This document shows, piece after piece, positions 8,878 through 16,789 of a stretch of 64,000 bases of DNA. The number at the start of each line of letters is the position of its first letter. Position 1 is the first letter of the stretch. The notes under the pieces are model-generated. The model worked only from the letters and a program-made list of their open reading frames with translations. It did not search any database and was not told where the DNA came from. The stretch spans positions 1 to 64,000 of the forward strand of contig JAHENC010000004.1 in the NCBI GenBank assembly GCA_024643365.1. The letters run 5' to 3'. This DNA comes from Crocinitomicaceae bacterium. Its GTDB lineage: Bacteria; Bacteroidota; Bacteroidia; Flavobacteriales_D; Crocinitomicaceae. Both the position numbers and the translations under genes were made by a program.

Positions 8878-10101
8878 TTAAGGATTTAAGCGCTGAAAGG
8901 ACTGTTTTAAAAGAAAAGGAGTAGAAAGCGTAGTGACCAATCCCATGATGACAAGCATGGAGAAAATCTCCACATTGATAAATCCTTCGCGGAATGCAAT
9001 ATTAGCAATCACAAGTTCCATGATTCCACGTGCGTTCAATCCATATGCAAGGGTCATTGATTGTCTATGTCCCATGTGTGCAAATCTACCACCAAGATAA
9101 CCTCCTAATATTTTAGATAAGAAAGAGACCAAAATAATAGCAATGAGTAATCCATAGTTATGGATGGCAGAAAACTTGAATTCAAGCCCAATTCCAGCGA
9201 AGAATATAGGGGCTAGGAATCCCATTGCCATGCTGCTTGTTGTTTTGTGAAAGAGGTCGATGTTTTTCGTTCCAATGAGTCTTTTGTTCAAAAGCATGGA
9301 TGCGAAAAAAGAACCAATAATGAAATGTAATCCGATACTTTCTGTTAAGGTCGCAAAAAGTAAAATGAACATAAATAGGATAGCAAATAAAGATTCTTTT
9401 CCTTTAAGGACAGCAAGTAAACGATCAATTTGATTTTCTACGAAGTTTTCTTTTTGTGTAAAATGTTGAATGACACGGTATGACACATATACGACAAGAA
9501 TGAACGCAATTAATTTTATTCCGGTGAAAATCGTTGCCGTCGTAATTGCTGAAAATGTTTTGTCTATGTGATTCATATCCAACAAAATACCTAAAATGGT
9601 TAAGGCAAGTACATCGTCAAATATGGCCACAGAAATGATTTTTTGTCCAACTTCGGTGTTTAGCTTACCTAAATCCATGAGTATTCGAATACTCACTGGA
9701 AGCGCTGTAATTGCCACACATAATCCAATAAATACCGTTGTCATTACATTTTGACCAAAGAGTTTTCCAATCATAAAACCACTGACAATAGGTAAAATGA
9801 ATGCCAAAAGTGAAATGACAATGTTTCTCCCTCTCATGGACTTTAATATATCGTCAAAGTTGATTTCCAGTCCAGCTAAAATTACCAGCAGAAAAACACC
9901 CAAATCAGAAATAACCTTTAGTTCTTCCGTTCGATGTATAAAGTTTAACAATGTGGGTCCTAAGATGATTCCTGCGATGATTTCACCAATCATTGCTGGC
10001 TGCTTCATACGTTCAAATAATTCACCAAAGAAACGCGCCAGGACCAATAATAAAAGAAGAGCGGCAAAAAACGGCAATTCAAATTTTGGTAAATCAATCA
10101 T
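8878..10101 (-). CDS. CPA2-type cation:proton antiporter
   Basis: Integral membrane antiporter exchanging Na+ or K+ for protons (NhaP2/KefB-like CPA2 superfamily). It is 407 residues, about 12 hydrophobic helices, with no C-terminal TrkA-N or TrkA-C nucleotide-binding domain, so it is the membrane core alone. Family motifs include IAGIILGPTLL, the ITALPVSIRIL discontinuous-helix region near 131-141, the transport pair Asp162-Asp163 in AIFDDVLAL, and NARGIMEL near the end. First gene of a minus-strand unit with the histidine kinase and gpmI. The cation specificity is not readable. Confidence 0.9.
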   Translation of the reverse strand: MIDLPKFELPFFAALLLLLVLARFFGELFERMKQPAMIGEIIAGIILGPTLLNFIHRTEELKVISDLGVFLLVILAGLEINFDDILKSMRGRNIVISLLAFILPIVSGFMIGKLFGQNVMTTVFIGLCVAITALPVSIRILMDLGKLNTEVGQKIISVAIFDDVLALTILGILLDMNHIDKTFSAITTATIFTGIKLIAFILVVYVSYRVIQHFTQKENFVENQIDRLLAVLKGKESLFAILFMFILLFATLTESIGLHFIIGSFFASMLLNKRLIGTKNIDLFHKTTSSMAMGFLAPIFFAGIGLEFKFSAIHNYGLLIAIILVSFLSKILGGYLGGRFAHMGHRQSMTLAYGLNARGIMELVIANIAFREGFINVEIFSMLVIMGLVTTLSTPFLLKQSFQRLNP

Positions 10102-10216
10102 CTTCGTTAGATTTTAATAAATGTTCTTTTTCTTCACTTGAAAAACTGACCCATCAATTTTCCCTTTTTACTTTTTTCGAATTACAAGCTTATATACGTC
10201 TTCACCTTTGACTTAA

Positions 10217-13200
10217 CTACTGAAGGTTCACTAGGGTTTCCTGTGGTCTTGATCCTTGCATCAATGCACTCGGGTCTATTGTTGATGTAGTTGGAGCAAC
10301 CGGTTCAGAAATCGTTTGAGTCGATTTAATAAAACCATAATGTTCCGCCATCGCACCCATGTACATTTGAAGGTTTCCAATCATTTCCGTGTAAGCGCCT
10401 GAATATGCATCAATACTTTCCCCATTATCCATTGCCAATTGTTCTAATTCACGGTAAATGCGAGGCATTACCACTTTGTAAACATGTGTGATTTCTTTCT
10501 TAAGGGATTTCGAAAAAGCAGAATTAGGATTTCCGTAACGCGGATTTTGTGCCAAATCGTTCATTTTGAAACACGCATCAATTGCCGCAATTAAATCTTC
10601 CGCATTTTCCGGATTACCTGCAAATTCCGCATCACTATGTTCAAAATAAGCGATAACACTATGGAAGTTTGCTAGTAATTTCTTTCCAAGCGCTTCTGCT
10701 TTGGTTTTTTGTCCCGCTAAGTAATATAACTGAACATATTCGTGCAATGAACCGCTGCATTTTGCACGTAACGTTTGACCCTGGTAGTTGTAGTCCCCAT
10801 GTCGTTCATTGAACTTAAGGGACATGAATGGATCACATGAATTCACTTCTCCAAAGTCAAGAACCCTTTCGACCGGCATCAATTTTAATGAGTAATCCAA
10901 AACTGAAATGGCTTTAGCGGTTTGTTTGCGATTCAACAATTGTTCTGCCAACAACAAGAAATTTGAACGGTATTGAACAGTATGACGTCTAGCGTAATAA
11001 TCCGTTAAAACATGTGGATTCGCCATGTCTCCATATTCATAAACACTCATCATGTTTTTAACCATTTTCGCTACATTGTAGAACATTGGCTCCTCTTTGA
11101 CAGGACTCAACTCGTAGGCCATTCCAACTTGCTTCACATGTCCACCGGAAAGCAATGCTACCGAGAAAGACGATCCTCTGCTACTAGAGAAGAAAATACC
11201 ACGTTTCCAATCGTTGTTCGCTACGATGTCCATCATCATGACTTCATCACGTGTTAAAGCAGGATCTCTTTCCGTACTGAATTCAAAATTGATTTCATCT
11301 GAACAAGAGGCCAATTCTTTTTGTGTAATCGTTCCAGCTTTTAGTGCATTTTCTTTATTCACTTTTAATGAAAAACGATTGGACGGGAAGAAGCTATATT
11401 TTTTTCCTTCGTCTGTTAACATGTTGTTGTCGTCACGCACAAATGCCATGGCATCTTTAAAGTCAACAGATGACCAGATGTTTTCATATTGCTCTAGCAA
11501 TTCTTGAAGTTGTTCTGCTGAACCGTTTTTAAATTCAACCGAACCACTTCTTGCTCCTTCAAACAGTTTAAATACACCTAGGTATTTTTGAATAGTTGCC
11601 TGAATGAGGTTTGTTGTGTCAGTGCTTGCAATTGCTGATCGTGTCGCTTCAAATTCAGGATTTGTAATCGAAACATTAGCAAAGATTTTTTGAACTTCTT
11701 GATCAAAATAACGCGCAGCTGTAACTGCTTCTGTTGGATTATTTTCCAAGCGCATTTTCAATACCTTATTGATCATTTCTTCACTTGCATTCATAGAGAA
11801 TAATTGAAGCAATGGCATGAAGTATACTTGATCGGTATTTCCTGCATACATGAGGATTTGGTCTTCACGGAATTTAATCGGAAGTGGGTCCGAATCATAA
11901 GACTTCATTTTCATTTGATTCGTGTACCAGTCTGTCCCCATCAACGATAAGTTACATACGCGAACATCTGTTCGTTTGCCTTCTACCTCTTGGAGGTACC
12001 ATAGTGGGAAGGTATCGTTATCTCCGTTGGTAAAGATGATGCTATTTTTACCACATGACTGTAAGTAGTTTGTTGCCAAGTCTCTTGCGGAAGTTTTGCC
12101 ACTACGGTCGTGATCATCCCATCCTTGCACTCCCATTATTACAGGAACAGCCACACCCAATGCACTGGCAAGTACTGCACTATTTACTTGAGATTTAATT
12201 TTACTTTGTACGAAGTTATAAATGGCATATACCCCTACACCAATCCACATCGCAAAGAAGTAGAACGAACCAGCATAAGCATAATCACGTTCTCTTGGTT
12301 CCATTGGTTTTTGATTCAAATAAACCACAATAGCCAATCCTGTAAAGATAAAAGCAAGTGTTAATACAAATGCATCTTTTGGAGCTTTGCGGTAATGGAA
12401 TACAAGTCCAATGATTGCTAAAATAAGTGGCAATAAGAAGAATTTATTGTGAGCTGGATTCTCAGTTGTATAGTGAGGTTGAAACTCTTGACTTCCTAAA
12501 CGTGCCTCGTCTATGAAAGAAATTCCTGAAATCCAGTTTCCATGTAGGTTGTCTCCATGACCTTGAATGTCATTTTGACGTCCAGCAAAGTTCCACATGA
12601 AGTAGCGGAGGTACATCCAATTAACTTGGTATCGCATGAAATAAGTGAGGTTTTCCCCAAAACTTGGCAAACGTTTTCCATCACGACCAATTTCGGTATT
12701 TGTCCCGTCATTTTCATCATAACCAGACCATTTTGCGTATCCTTGTTTGTGAACAGGACTATCGCCAGAGTACATGCGTGGAAAAATAGTTGATTGGGCA
12801 TAAGTTGCGACCGCTCCATGTCGAATGGAAGCATTGCTCTCGTAATATTTTTCTTCAATGGAATAAGCTCCATCGTGTTCAGCCACCCATTTTTGAGCAT
12901 CAGATTCTTTGGTGAAAGCCTTCACTTCAATATCACCTTCAGTAATCACAAAACGACGCAAGTAATAAGCGGATAAATCTTTCCACGCGTCATTGCTCAA
13001 AATACGTGCTCCGTTCTCTGTCATTTCTTCGCCATTTCGAAATGAATTCCAATAATTTCCAAAGAAAATAGGAGCAGAACCGTATTGTTCGCGTTTTAGG
13101 TAGGAGTGAAGCGTAACCAAGTTTTCTGGGTCATTTTCATCAAGCGGGGTATTCGCATTGGAGCGAATTACAATGACCGCGAATGAGCTATAACCGATTA

Positions 13201-14119
13201 ATAGAAAGACCAAGCCCATCATGGAATTGTAAACTAGGGTATTCCCTTTTTTTCTCGCCCATCTAACTAGAAAAACACAGGCAAAAATCAATAGGATAAA
13301 GAAGAATACCGTTCCAGAAAAGAACGGAAGACCTAAACTGTTTACAAAGGCCACTTCAAAATTCGAAGCCATCGCAATGGAACCAGGAATAATACCTTCT
13401 TGAATAAATCCAAGAGCAAAAATCGATATAATACCTGTGAGAAGAATTCCTTTCAAATTAACTTCTTCCTTTACTCGGAAATAAATCATGTATCCTATCG
13501 CAGGCACTACTAGAATTCCCAATAAATGGACACCAATCGCTAATCCAAGCATGAAGAAAATCAAAAGGATCCATCTGTTTGGTCGATAGTCATCCGAAAG
13601 CTCCCCTGATGTCAACATTCCCATTTCTTCGTCCCATTTCAGAATCGCCCAGAAAATGACAGCTGTAAATAACGATGCCATTGCATACACCTCACCCTCA
13701 ACAGCAGAAAACCAAAATGAATCAGAGAATGTATAAGCCAATGACCCAATTGCTGCTGAAGCAAAAATGGCAATTTGATTACCGCATGTCAACTCTTTCT
13801 GTTGAGAAAGAATGATTTTTTTGATCAACAAAGTTAATGACCAAAACATGAAAAGGATGGTCAAAGAACTCGAAATAGCAGACAAAGCATTGATCCAAAC
13901 AGCAACAGATTCAGGTGCTGCAAAGAAGGAGAACAAACGCCCCAAAACCATAAATAACGGCGCACCAGGAGGGTGCCCAACTTCTAATTTGTATGCGGCA
14001 GTTATATATTCACCACAATCCCATAAACTTGCGGTGGATTCAATCGTCATTAGGTACACAGTGCTTGCCATCAGAAAAACAAGCCATCCGAGTAGGGTAT
14101 TCCATTTAGTGTAATTCAT
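10217..14119 (-). CDS. DUF2723 large membrane protein (O-mannosyltransferase-like)
   Basis: A 1300-residue protein. The N-terminal part is a polytopic membrane domain of the DUF2723 family, related to GT-C glycosyltransferases of protein O-mannosylation, with the hallmark SLWDCGEYITAAYKLEVGHP. Helices continue to about residue 320, with another group near 560-660 (including QKPMEPRERDYAYAGSF); the C-terminal half is soluble. I use the ATG at 14119, giving MNYTKWNTLLGW; an in-frame TTG at 14176 would add 19 residues that do not resemble the family. It may glycosylate secreted proteins; Bacteroidota do O-glycosylate exported proteins, but this link is inference. It has its own promoter, divergent from tRNA-Gln. 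Confidence 0.88.
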   Translation of the reverse strand: MNYTKWNTLLGWLVFLMASTVYLMTIESTASLWDCGEYITAAYKLEVGHPPGAPLFMVLGRLFSFFAAPESVAVWINALSAISSSLTILFMFWSLTLLIKKIILSQQKELTCGNQIAIFASAAIGSLAYTFSDSFWFSAVEGEVYAMASLFTAVIFWAILKWDEEMGMLTSGELSDDYRPNRWILLIFFMLGLAIGVHLLGILVVPAIGYMIYFRVKEEVNLKGILLTGIISIFALGFIQEGIIPGSIAMASNFEVAFVNSLGLPFFSGTVFFFILLIFACVFLVRWARKKGNTLVYNSMMGLVFLLIGYSSFAVIVIRSNANTPLDENDPENLVTLHSYLKREQYGSAPIFFGNYWNSFRNGEEMTENGARILSNDAWKDLSAYYLRRFVITEGDIEVKAFTKESDAQKWVAEHDGAYSIEEKYYESNASIRHGAVATYAQSTIFPRMYSGDSPVHKQGYAKWSGYDENDGTNTEIGRDGKRLPSFGENLTYFMRYQVNWMYLRYFMWNFAGRQNDIQGHGDNLHGNWISGISFIDEARLGSQEFQPHYTTENPAHNKFFLLPLILAIIGLVFHYRKAPKDAFVLTLAFIFTGLAIVVYLNQKPMEPRERDYAYAGSFYFFAMWIGVGVYAIYNFVQSKIKSQVNSAVLASALGVAVPVIMGVQGWDDHDRSGKTSARDLATNYLQSCGKNSIIFTNGDNDTFPLWYLQEVEGKRTDVRVCNLSLMGTDWYTNQMKMKSYDSDPLPIKFREDQILMYAGNTDQVYFMPLLQLFSMNASEEMINKVLKMRLENNPTEAVTAARYFDQEVQKIFANVSITNPEFEATRSAIASTDTTNLIQATIQKYLGVFKLFEGARSGSVEFKNGSAEQLQELLEQYENIWSSVDFKDAMAFVRDDNNMLTDEGKKYSFFPSNRFSLKVNKENALKAGTITQKELASCSDEINFEFSTERDPALTRDEVMMMDIVANNDWKRGIFFSSSRGSSFSVALLSGGHVKQVGMAYELSPVKEEPMFYNVAKMVKNMMSVYEYGDMANPHVLTDYYARRHTVQYRSNFLLLAEQLLNRKQTAKAISVLDYSLKLMPVERVLDFGEVNSCDPFMSLKFNERHGDYNYQGQTLRAKCSGSLHEYVQLYYLAGQKTKAEALGKKLLANFHSVIAYFEHSDAEFAGNPENAEDLIAAIDACFKMNDLAQNPRYGNPNSAFSKSLKKEITHVYKVVMPRIYRELEQLAMDNGESIDAYSGAYTEMIGNLQMYMGAMAEHYGFIKSTQTISEPVAPTTSTIDPSALMQGSRPQETLVNLQ

Positions 14120-14210
14120 GTGTATGCGAATTAGTTCTGTTTTTAGTTCTGCGAATTTAAGAATATTCGCTTTCAAAACCCACTCATTTTGAGCAATTAC
14201 GAAAGAAGTT

Positions 14211-14239
14211 CAAAATTATTTTTCAAATCTAGTTGTCAA
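14211..14239 (-). promoter_or_regulatory. Promoter of the DUF2723 gene
   Basis: On the minus strand a TTG (14239-14237) is followed after 18 nt by TAATTTTG (14218-14211), a full match to the Bacteroidota pattern. The predicted transcript has an 80-90 nt leader before the ATG at 14119. A second TAGATTTG sits at 14231-14224 without a well-placed -33. Confidence 0.7.
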
Positions 14240-14263
14240 CAAGAAAAAATGTTATTATTTTTG
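14233..14263 (+). promoter_or_regulatory. Promoter of tRNA-Gln
   Basis: TTG at 14233-14235, a 20-nt spacer and TATTTTTG at 14256-14263 match the Bacteroidota promoter consensus. The tRNA begins 24 nt after the -7 element. The -33 TTG is the left half of TTGTCAA, whose right half is the -33 of the opposing promoter. Confidence 0.75.
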
Positions 14264-14287
14264 CATCGCATTTGAAAAAATGTTGAA

Positions 14288-14360
14288 TGGCCCATGGTGT
14301 AACTGGCAACACGTCGGTTTTTGGTACCGAAGAGTCTAGGTTCGAGCCCTAGTGGGCCAA
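14288..14360 (+). tRNA. tRNA-Gln (anticodon UUG)
   Basis: A 73-nt cloverleaf can be folded completely: acceptor TGGCCCA/TGGGCCA with all 7 pairs, D stem GTGT/ACAC, anticodon stem TCGGT/ACCGA around loop TTTTGGT (anticodon TTG at positions 34-36), T stem CTAGG/CCTAG with loop TTCGAGC, and discriminator A. CCA is not encoded. It has its own promoter and an intrinsic terminator 14 nt downstream, so it is a single-gene unit. Confidence 0.97.
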
Positions 14361-14373
14361 CTCTTTAAAATGT

Positions 14374-14406
14374 AAAAACCCTTGAATTAGCTTTCAAGGG
14401 TTTTTT
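14374..14406 (+). terminator. Intrinsic terminator after tRNA-Gln
   Basis: Stem 14374-14386 (AAAAACCCTTGAA) pairs perfectly with 14393-14405, loop TTAGCT, ending in a T run. The A-rich left arm would also give a U run on the minus strand, so it may serve the convergent gene ending at 14412 as well. Confidence 0.9.
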
Positions 14407-14411
14407 GTTTT

Positions 14412-15083
14412 TTAACGATTTCTTTCTTCCTCTTCGTTGAAAACCAATAAAGTATGTTTGATCATTTGGTAGATTTGTTGGGGATTAAGCGCATTTGTAT
14501 TTGTAATTGACCCGAACTGTCCGGTGTAACTAACACTGCTAATTTTATCAAAATCCCAAAGCCTGATTTTTCGAGAATAAACTTTCTTTTTATCCATATC
14601 GAATGCTTTAATTTTCACTTTCACGGTGGGATGAATATTTGAATATTGTACCCCCATCAAGCCCAAGGAAGGTCCATTGTAAGCTTGAACTTTTATTTTC
14701 ACTTTCACATAAAGTTCTTCTTCATATTCGAAAATCGCTCTGTTCATAGTCATTTTTGGATAGCCGCCGGCATATGTCCCGGTTTCCAAAGTTCTTCGTT
14801 TGCTTCCATCTGCTTTTAGGTCATATATGAATTCCGCTTCCTTTGAAAGTTGGCTTTTCACCGTTTTTTGTATATAAAACTTGATCGAATCTTGTAAATT
14901 GGTTGGAAATCTGAAATTTGAATAGGCATTGCTTGACTGATTTGCAGTTGTAAATGTGACAGAGCTGGTAAGTGCCTTGTCCACCAATAACCGAACTTTG
15001 TAAATACCTGCTTGAGCTGAGTATTGAAATGGATGTAAAACAACCAGATAAAGAATGCCAAAGGAAAGAAGTCGTTTTTTCAT
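14412..15083 (-). CDS. Secreted hypothetical protein, 223 aa
   Basis: I do not recognise the family. The start is set at MKKRLLSFGILYLVV (ATG at 15083) because this opens a clear signal peptide ending near QYSAQA; an earlier in-frame start would put 24 charged residues before it. The mature part is beta-rich with repeated short strands such as YVKVKIKVQAYNG and TVKVKIKAFDMDKKKVYSRKIRLWDFD, consistent with a periplasmic or outer-membrane-associated beta-sandwich. Its end abuts the tRNA-Gln terminator. A -7 element TAACTTTG lies 14 nt upstream, divergent from thiL. Confidence 0.75.
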   Translation of the reverse strand: MKKRLLSFGILYLVVLHPFQYSAQAGIYKVRLLVDKALTSSVTFTTANQSSNAYSNFRFPTNLQDSIKFYIQKTVKSQLSKEAEFIYDLKADGSKRRTLETGTYAGGYPKMTMNRAIFEYEEELYVKVKIKVQAYNGPSLGLMGVQYSNIHPTVKVKIKAFDMDKKKVYSRKIRLWDFDKISSVSYTGQFGSITNTNALNPQQIYQMIKHTLLVFNEEEERNR

Positions 15084-15097
15084 GATAAGCTTTTTCT

Positions 15098-15105
15098 CAA
15101 AGTTA
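15098..15105 (-). promoter_or_regulatory. -7 element of the secreted hypothetical gene
   Basis: Minus-strand TAACTTTG, matching TAnnTTTG, 14 nt before the ATG at 15083. No well-placed TTG was seen at the -33 position, so only the -7 half is supported. Confidence 0.45.
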
Positions 15106-15144
15106 CAAATTGCGTGCCTTTTTTTGAATGTGGGACATCTTAAA

Positions 15145-15174
15145 TTTGATTCCATTGATTATAACGTATCTTTG
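15145..15174 (+). promoter_or_regulatory. Promoter of thiL
   Basis: TTTG at 15145-15148, an 18-nt spacer and TATCTTTG at 15167-15174. The thiL ATG is 15 nt further on, so the leader would be only about 10 nt and A-rich, common in Bacteroidota that rarely use Shine-Dalgarno pairing. Confidence 0.7.
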
Positions 15175-15189
15175 TAAAAAAAATGCAAG

Positions 15190-16221
15190 ATGAGTGAAAC
15201 ACGCACAGATATTAGCGAACTAGGTGAATTTGGAATCATTGATCAACTGACAAAAGGTGTGGAATTAAAAAATGCATCTTCTATAACTGGCGTTGGAGAT
15301 GATGCCGCTGTAATTGATGCTGGAAATGGCGAGTATTTACTCGTTTCTACCGACGCATTAATTGAAGGGATTCATTTCAATCTAATGTATATGCCGTTGA
15401 AGCACTTGGGCTATAAAGCAGTTGCCGTAAATGTTTCCGATATCTGCGCGATGAATGGTAAAGCAGAACAAATAACCGTTGCTATTGCCGTTTCAAATCG
15501 ATTTAGCCTCGAGGCACTCGAAGAATTATATGCTGGAATAAAATTGGCATGTACAGAGTTTGATGTTGATTTGGTTGGTGGTGATACAACAAGTTCAACC
15601 GCTGGACTCATGATTACTATTACAGCGATTGGACGTGTGAAAAAAGAAGAAATCGTCTATCGTTCTGGAGCAAAGGAGTTCGATTTACTCGTGGTTTCCG
15701 GTGACCTTGGAGGTGCTTACATGGGCTTGCAACTATTAGAAAGAGAAAAGGATGTGTTTAAATCGAATCCAGCTATTCAGCCAGATCTTGACGGACACGA
15801 TTACATTATGCAACGTCAATTAAAACCTGAAGCAAGGGTTGACGTGGTTAAATATTTAAAGGAATTGGGCGTCCAGCCAACTTCAATGATTGATGTTTCA
15901 GACGGGCTTGCAAGTGAAATCCTACATCTCTGCAAAGCGAGTAATGTTGGATGTCATGTGTATGATGAGAAAATTCCGATCGATGCGAAAACATCCATGG
16001 CGGCAATTGATTTTAACTTGGATCCAAGTACTTGTGCGCTGAATGGTGGGGAGGATTATGAATTGTTATTCACCATTAAACAAAGTGATTTTGAGGTAGT
16101 GCAATCAAATCCAAATTTTTCAATAATTGGACACATTACAAATCCAGAAGATGGAACATATTTTGTCGATAAAAACGGATCTGCTGTCACATTAACTGCT
16201 CAAGGCTGGAGACATTTTTAA
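15190..16221 (+). CDS. thiL: Thiamine-monophosphate kinase
   Basis: Phosphorylates thiamine monophosphate to the active cofactor thiamine pyrophosphate using ATP and Mg2+. It is 343 residues, normal for ThiL (AIR synthase-like fold). Metal and substrate motifs are GVGDDAAVID (Asp37, Asp38), VSTDALIEGIHF (Asp55), DLVGGDTTSS and IDVSDGLASEI. No other thiamine gene is close, so it is a lone cofactor gene with its own promoter. It ends 3 nt from the convergent SPOR-like gene, with no terminator between them. Confidence 0.96.
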   Translation: MSETRTDISELGEFGIIDQLTKGVELKNASSITGVGDDAAVIDAGNGEYLLVSTDALIEGIHFNLMYMPLKHLGYKAVAVNVSDICAMNGKAEQITVAIAVSNRFSLEALEELYAGIKLACTEFDVDLVGGDTTSSTAGLMITITAIGRVKKEEIVYRSGAKEFDLLVVSGDLGGAYMGLQLLEREKDVFKSNPAIQPDLDGHDYIMQRQLKPEARVDVVKYLKELGVQPTSMIDVSDGLASEILHLCKASNVGCHVYDEKIPIDAKTSMAAIDFNLDPSTCALNGGEDYELLFTIKQSDFEVVQSNPNFSIIGHITNPEDGTYFVDKNGSAVTLTAQGWRHF

Positions 16222-16224
16222 TCC

Positions 16225-16608
16225 TTAGTCAATACGGGGTAAATTAATTTGTGTTTTGTGCACAATAACCACCGTAAATTTCCCATGAATTTCCGCTTGA
16301 ATCCTTTCGGCTTCAATAAGCGTTCGAAAATCACCTACCATTAGATTGAAGTTCGGTGCTTCAAATGTTACATAGGTATCGATTTTTGGATACATACTGA
16401 TAAAGCGATTTCTTGCCTCGTCAATAATCGATTTATCGGAGTCAAAACATATTTGTAATCGATATCCGGACATTTGTTTACTAGCTTTTTTAGCAATTTG
16501 CTGCTCAATTCTGTCGTCAGCTTCTATGCTTACTTGGGCATAAATATGATCTATCAACAGAGGGGTTGCTAGAAAAAGGACAAATAGGAAATTTCTTGTT
16601 TTCATCAT
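16225..16608 (-). CDS. Exported SPOR-like domain protein
   Basis: A 127-residue protein with an N-terminal signal sequence (hydrophobic core FLFVLFLATPLLI, likely cut near IYAQ) and one SPOR-like domain: YRLQICFDSDKS, then a helix containing ARNRFISMYP, and NFNLMVGDFRTLIEAERIQAEI, the typical beta-alpha-beta-beta-alpha order. SPOR domains bind denuded peptidoglycan at division sites, suggesting periplasmic cell-wall association, though small stand-alone versions in Bacteroidota are uncharacterised. It begins with two ATGs directly after a TAATTTTG element, so the mRNA may be nearly leaderless. It diverges from the act operon. Confidence 0.8.
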   Translation of the reverse strand: MMKTRNFLFVLFLATPLLIDHIYAQVSIEADDRIEQQIAKKASKQMSGYRLQICFDSDKSIIDEARNRFISMYPKIDTYVTFEAPNFNLMVGDFRTLIEAERIQAEIHGKFTVVIVHKTQINLPRID

Positions 16609-16697
16609 TCAAAATTAGTTATTTCCATCTTCATGATTAAATGAGACTATTTAGAATGATTTTAAATTAGCTTTTTTTATACTTTTTTTGTCACGAA

Positions 16698-16731
16698 TTT
16701 GTCATAAAATGCCATGATTGACCTAATTTTG
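16698..16731 (+). promoter_or_regulatory. Promoter of the act-cox operon
   Basis: TTTG at 16698-16701, a 22-nt spacer and TAATTTTG at 16724-16731. The leader to actA would be about 50 nt. The heptamer TTTGTCA occurs twice here with 11-nt period (16687-16693 and 16698-16704), the second copy overlapping the -33 element, which may mark an operator. Confidence 0.7.
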
Positions 16732-16789
16732 ACACCGATAAAAAGCGGGTTGACCGCACTATTTTTAAGAGTGAATTAGTAGTTTATAC

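Noticed and set aside
14120-14176. Upstream in-frame start for the DUF2723 gene
   Set aside because: It is a TTG and adds 19 residues unlike the family; the ATG at 14119 gives the expected MNYTKWNTLLGW opening.
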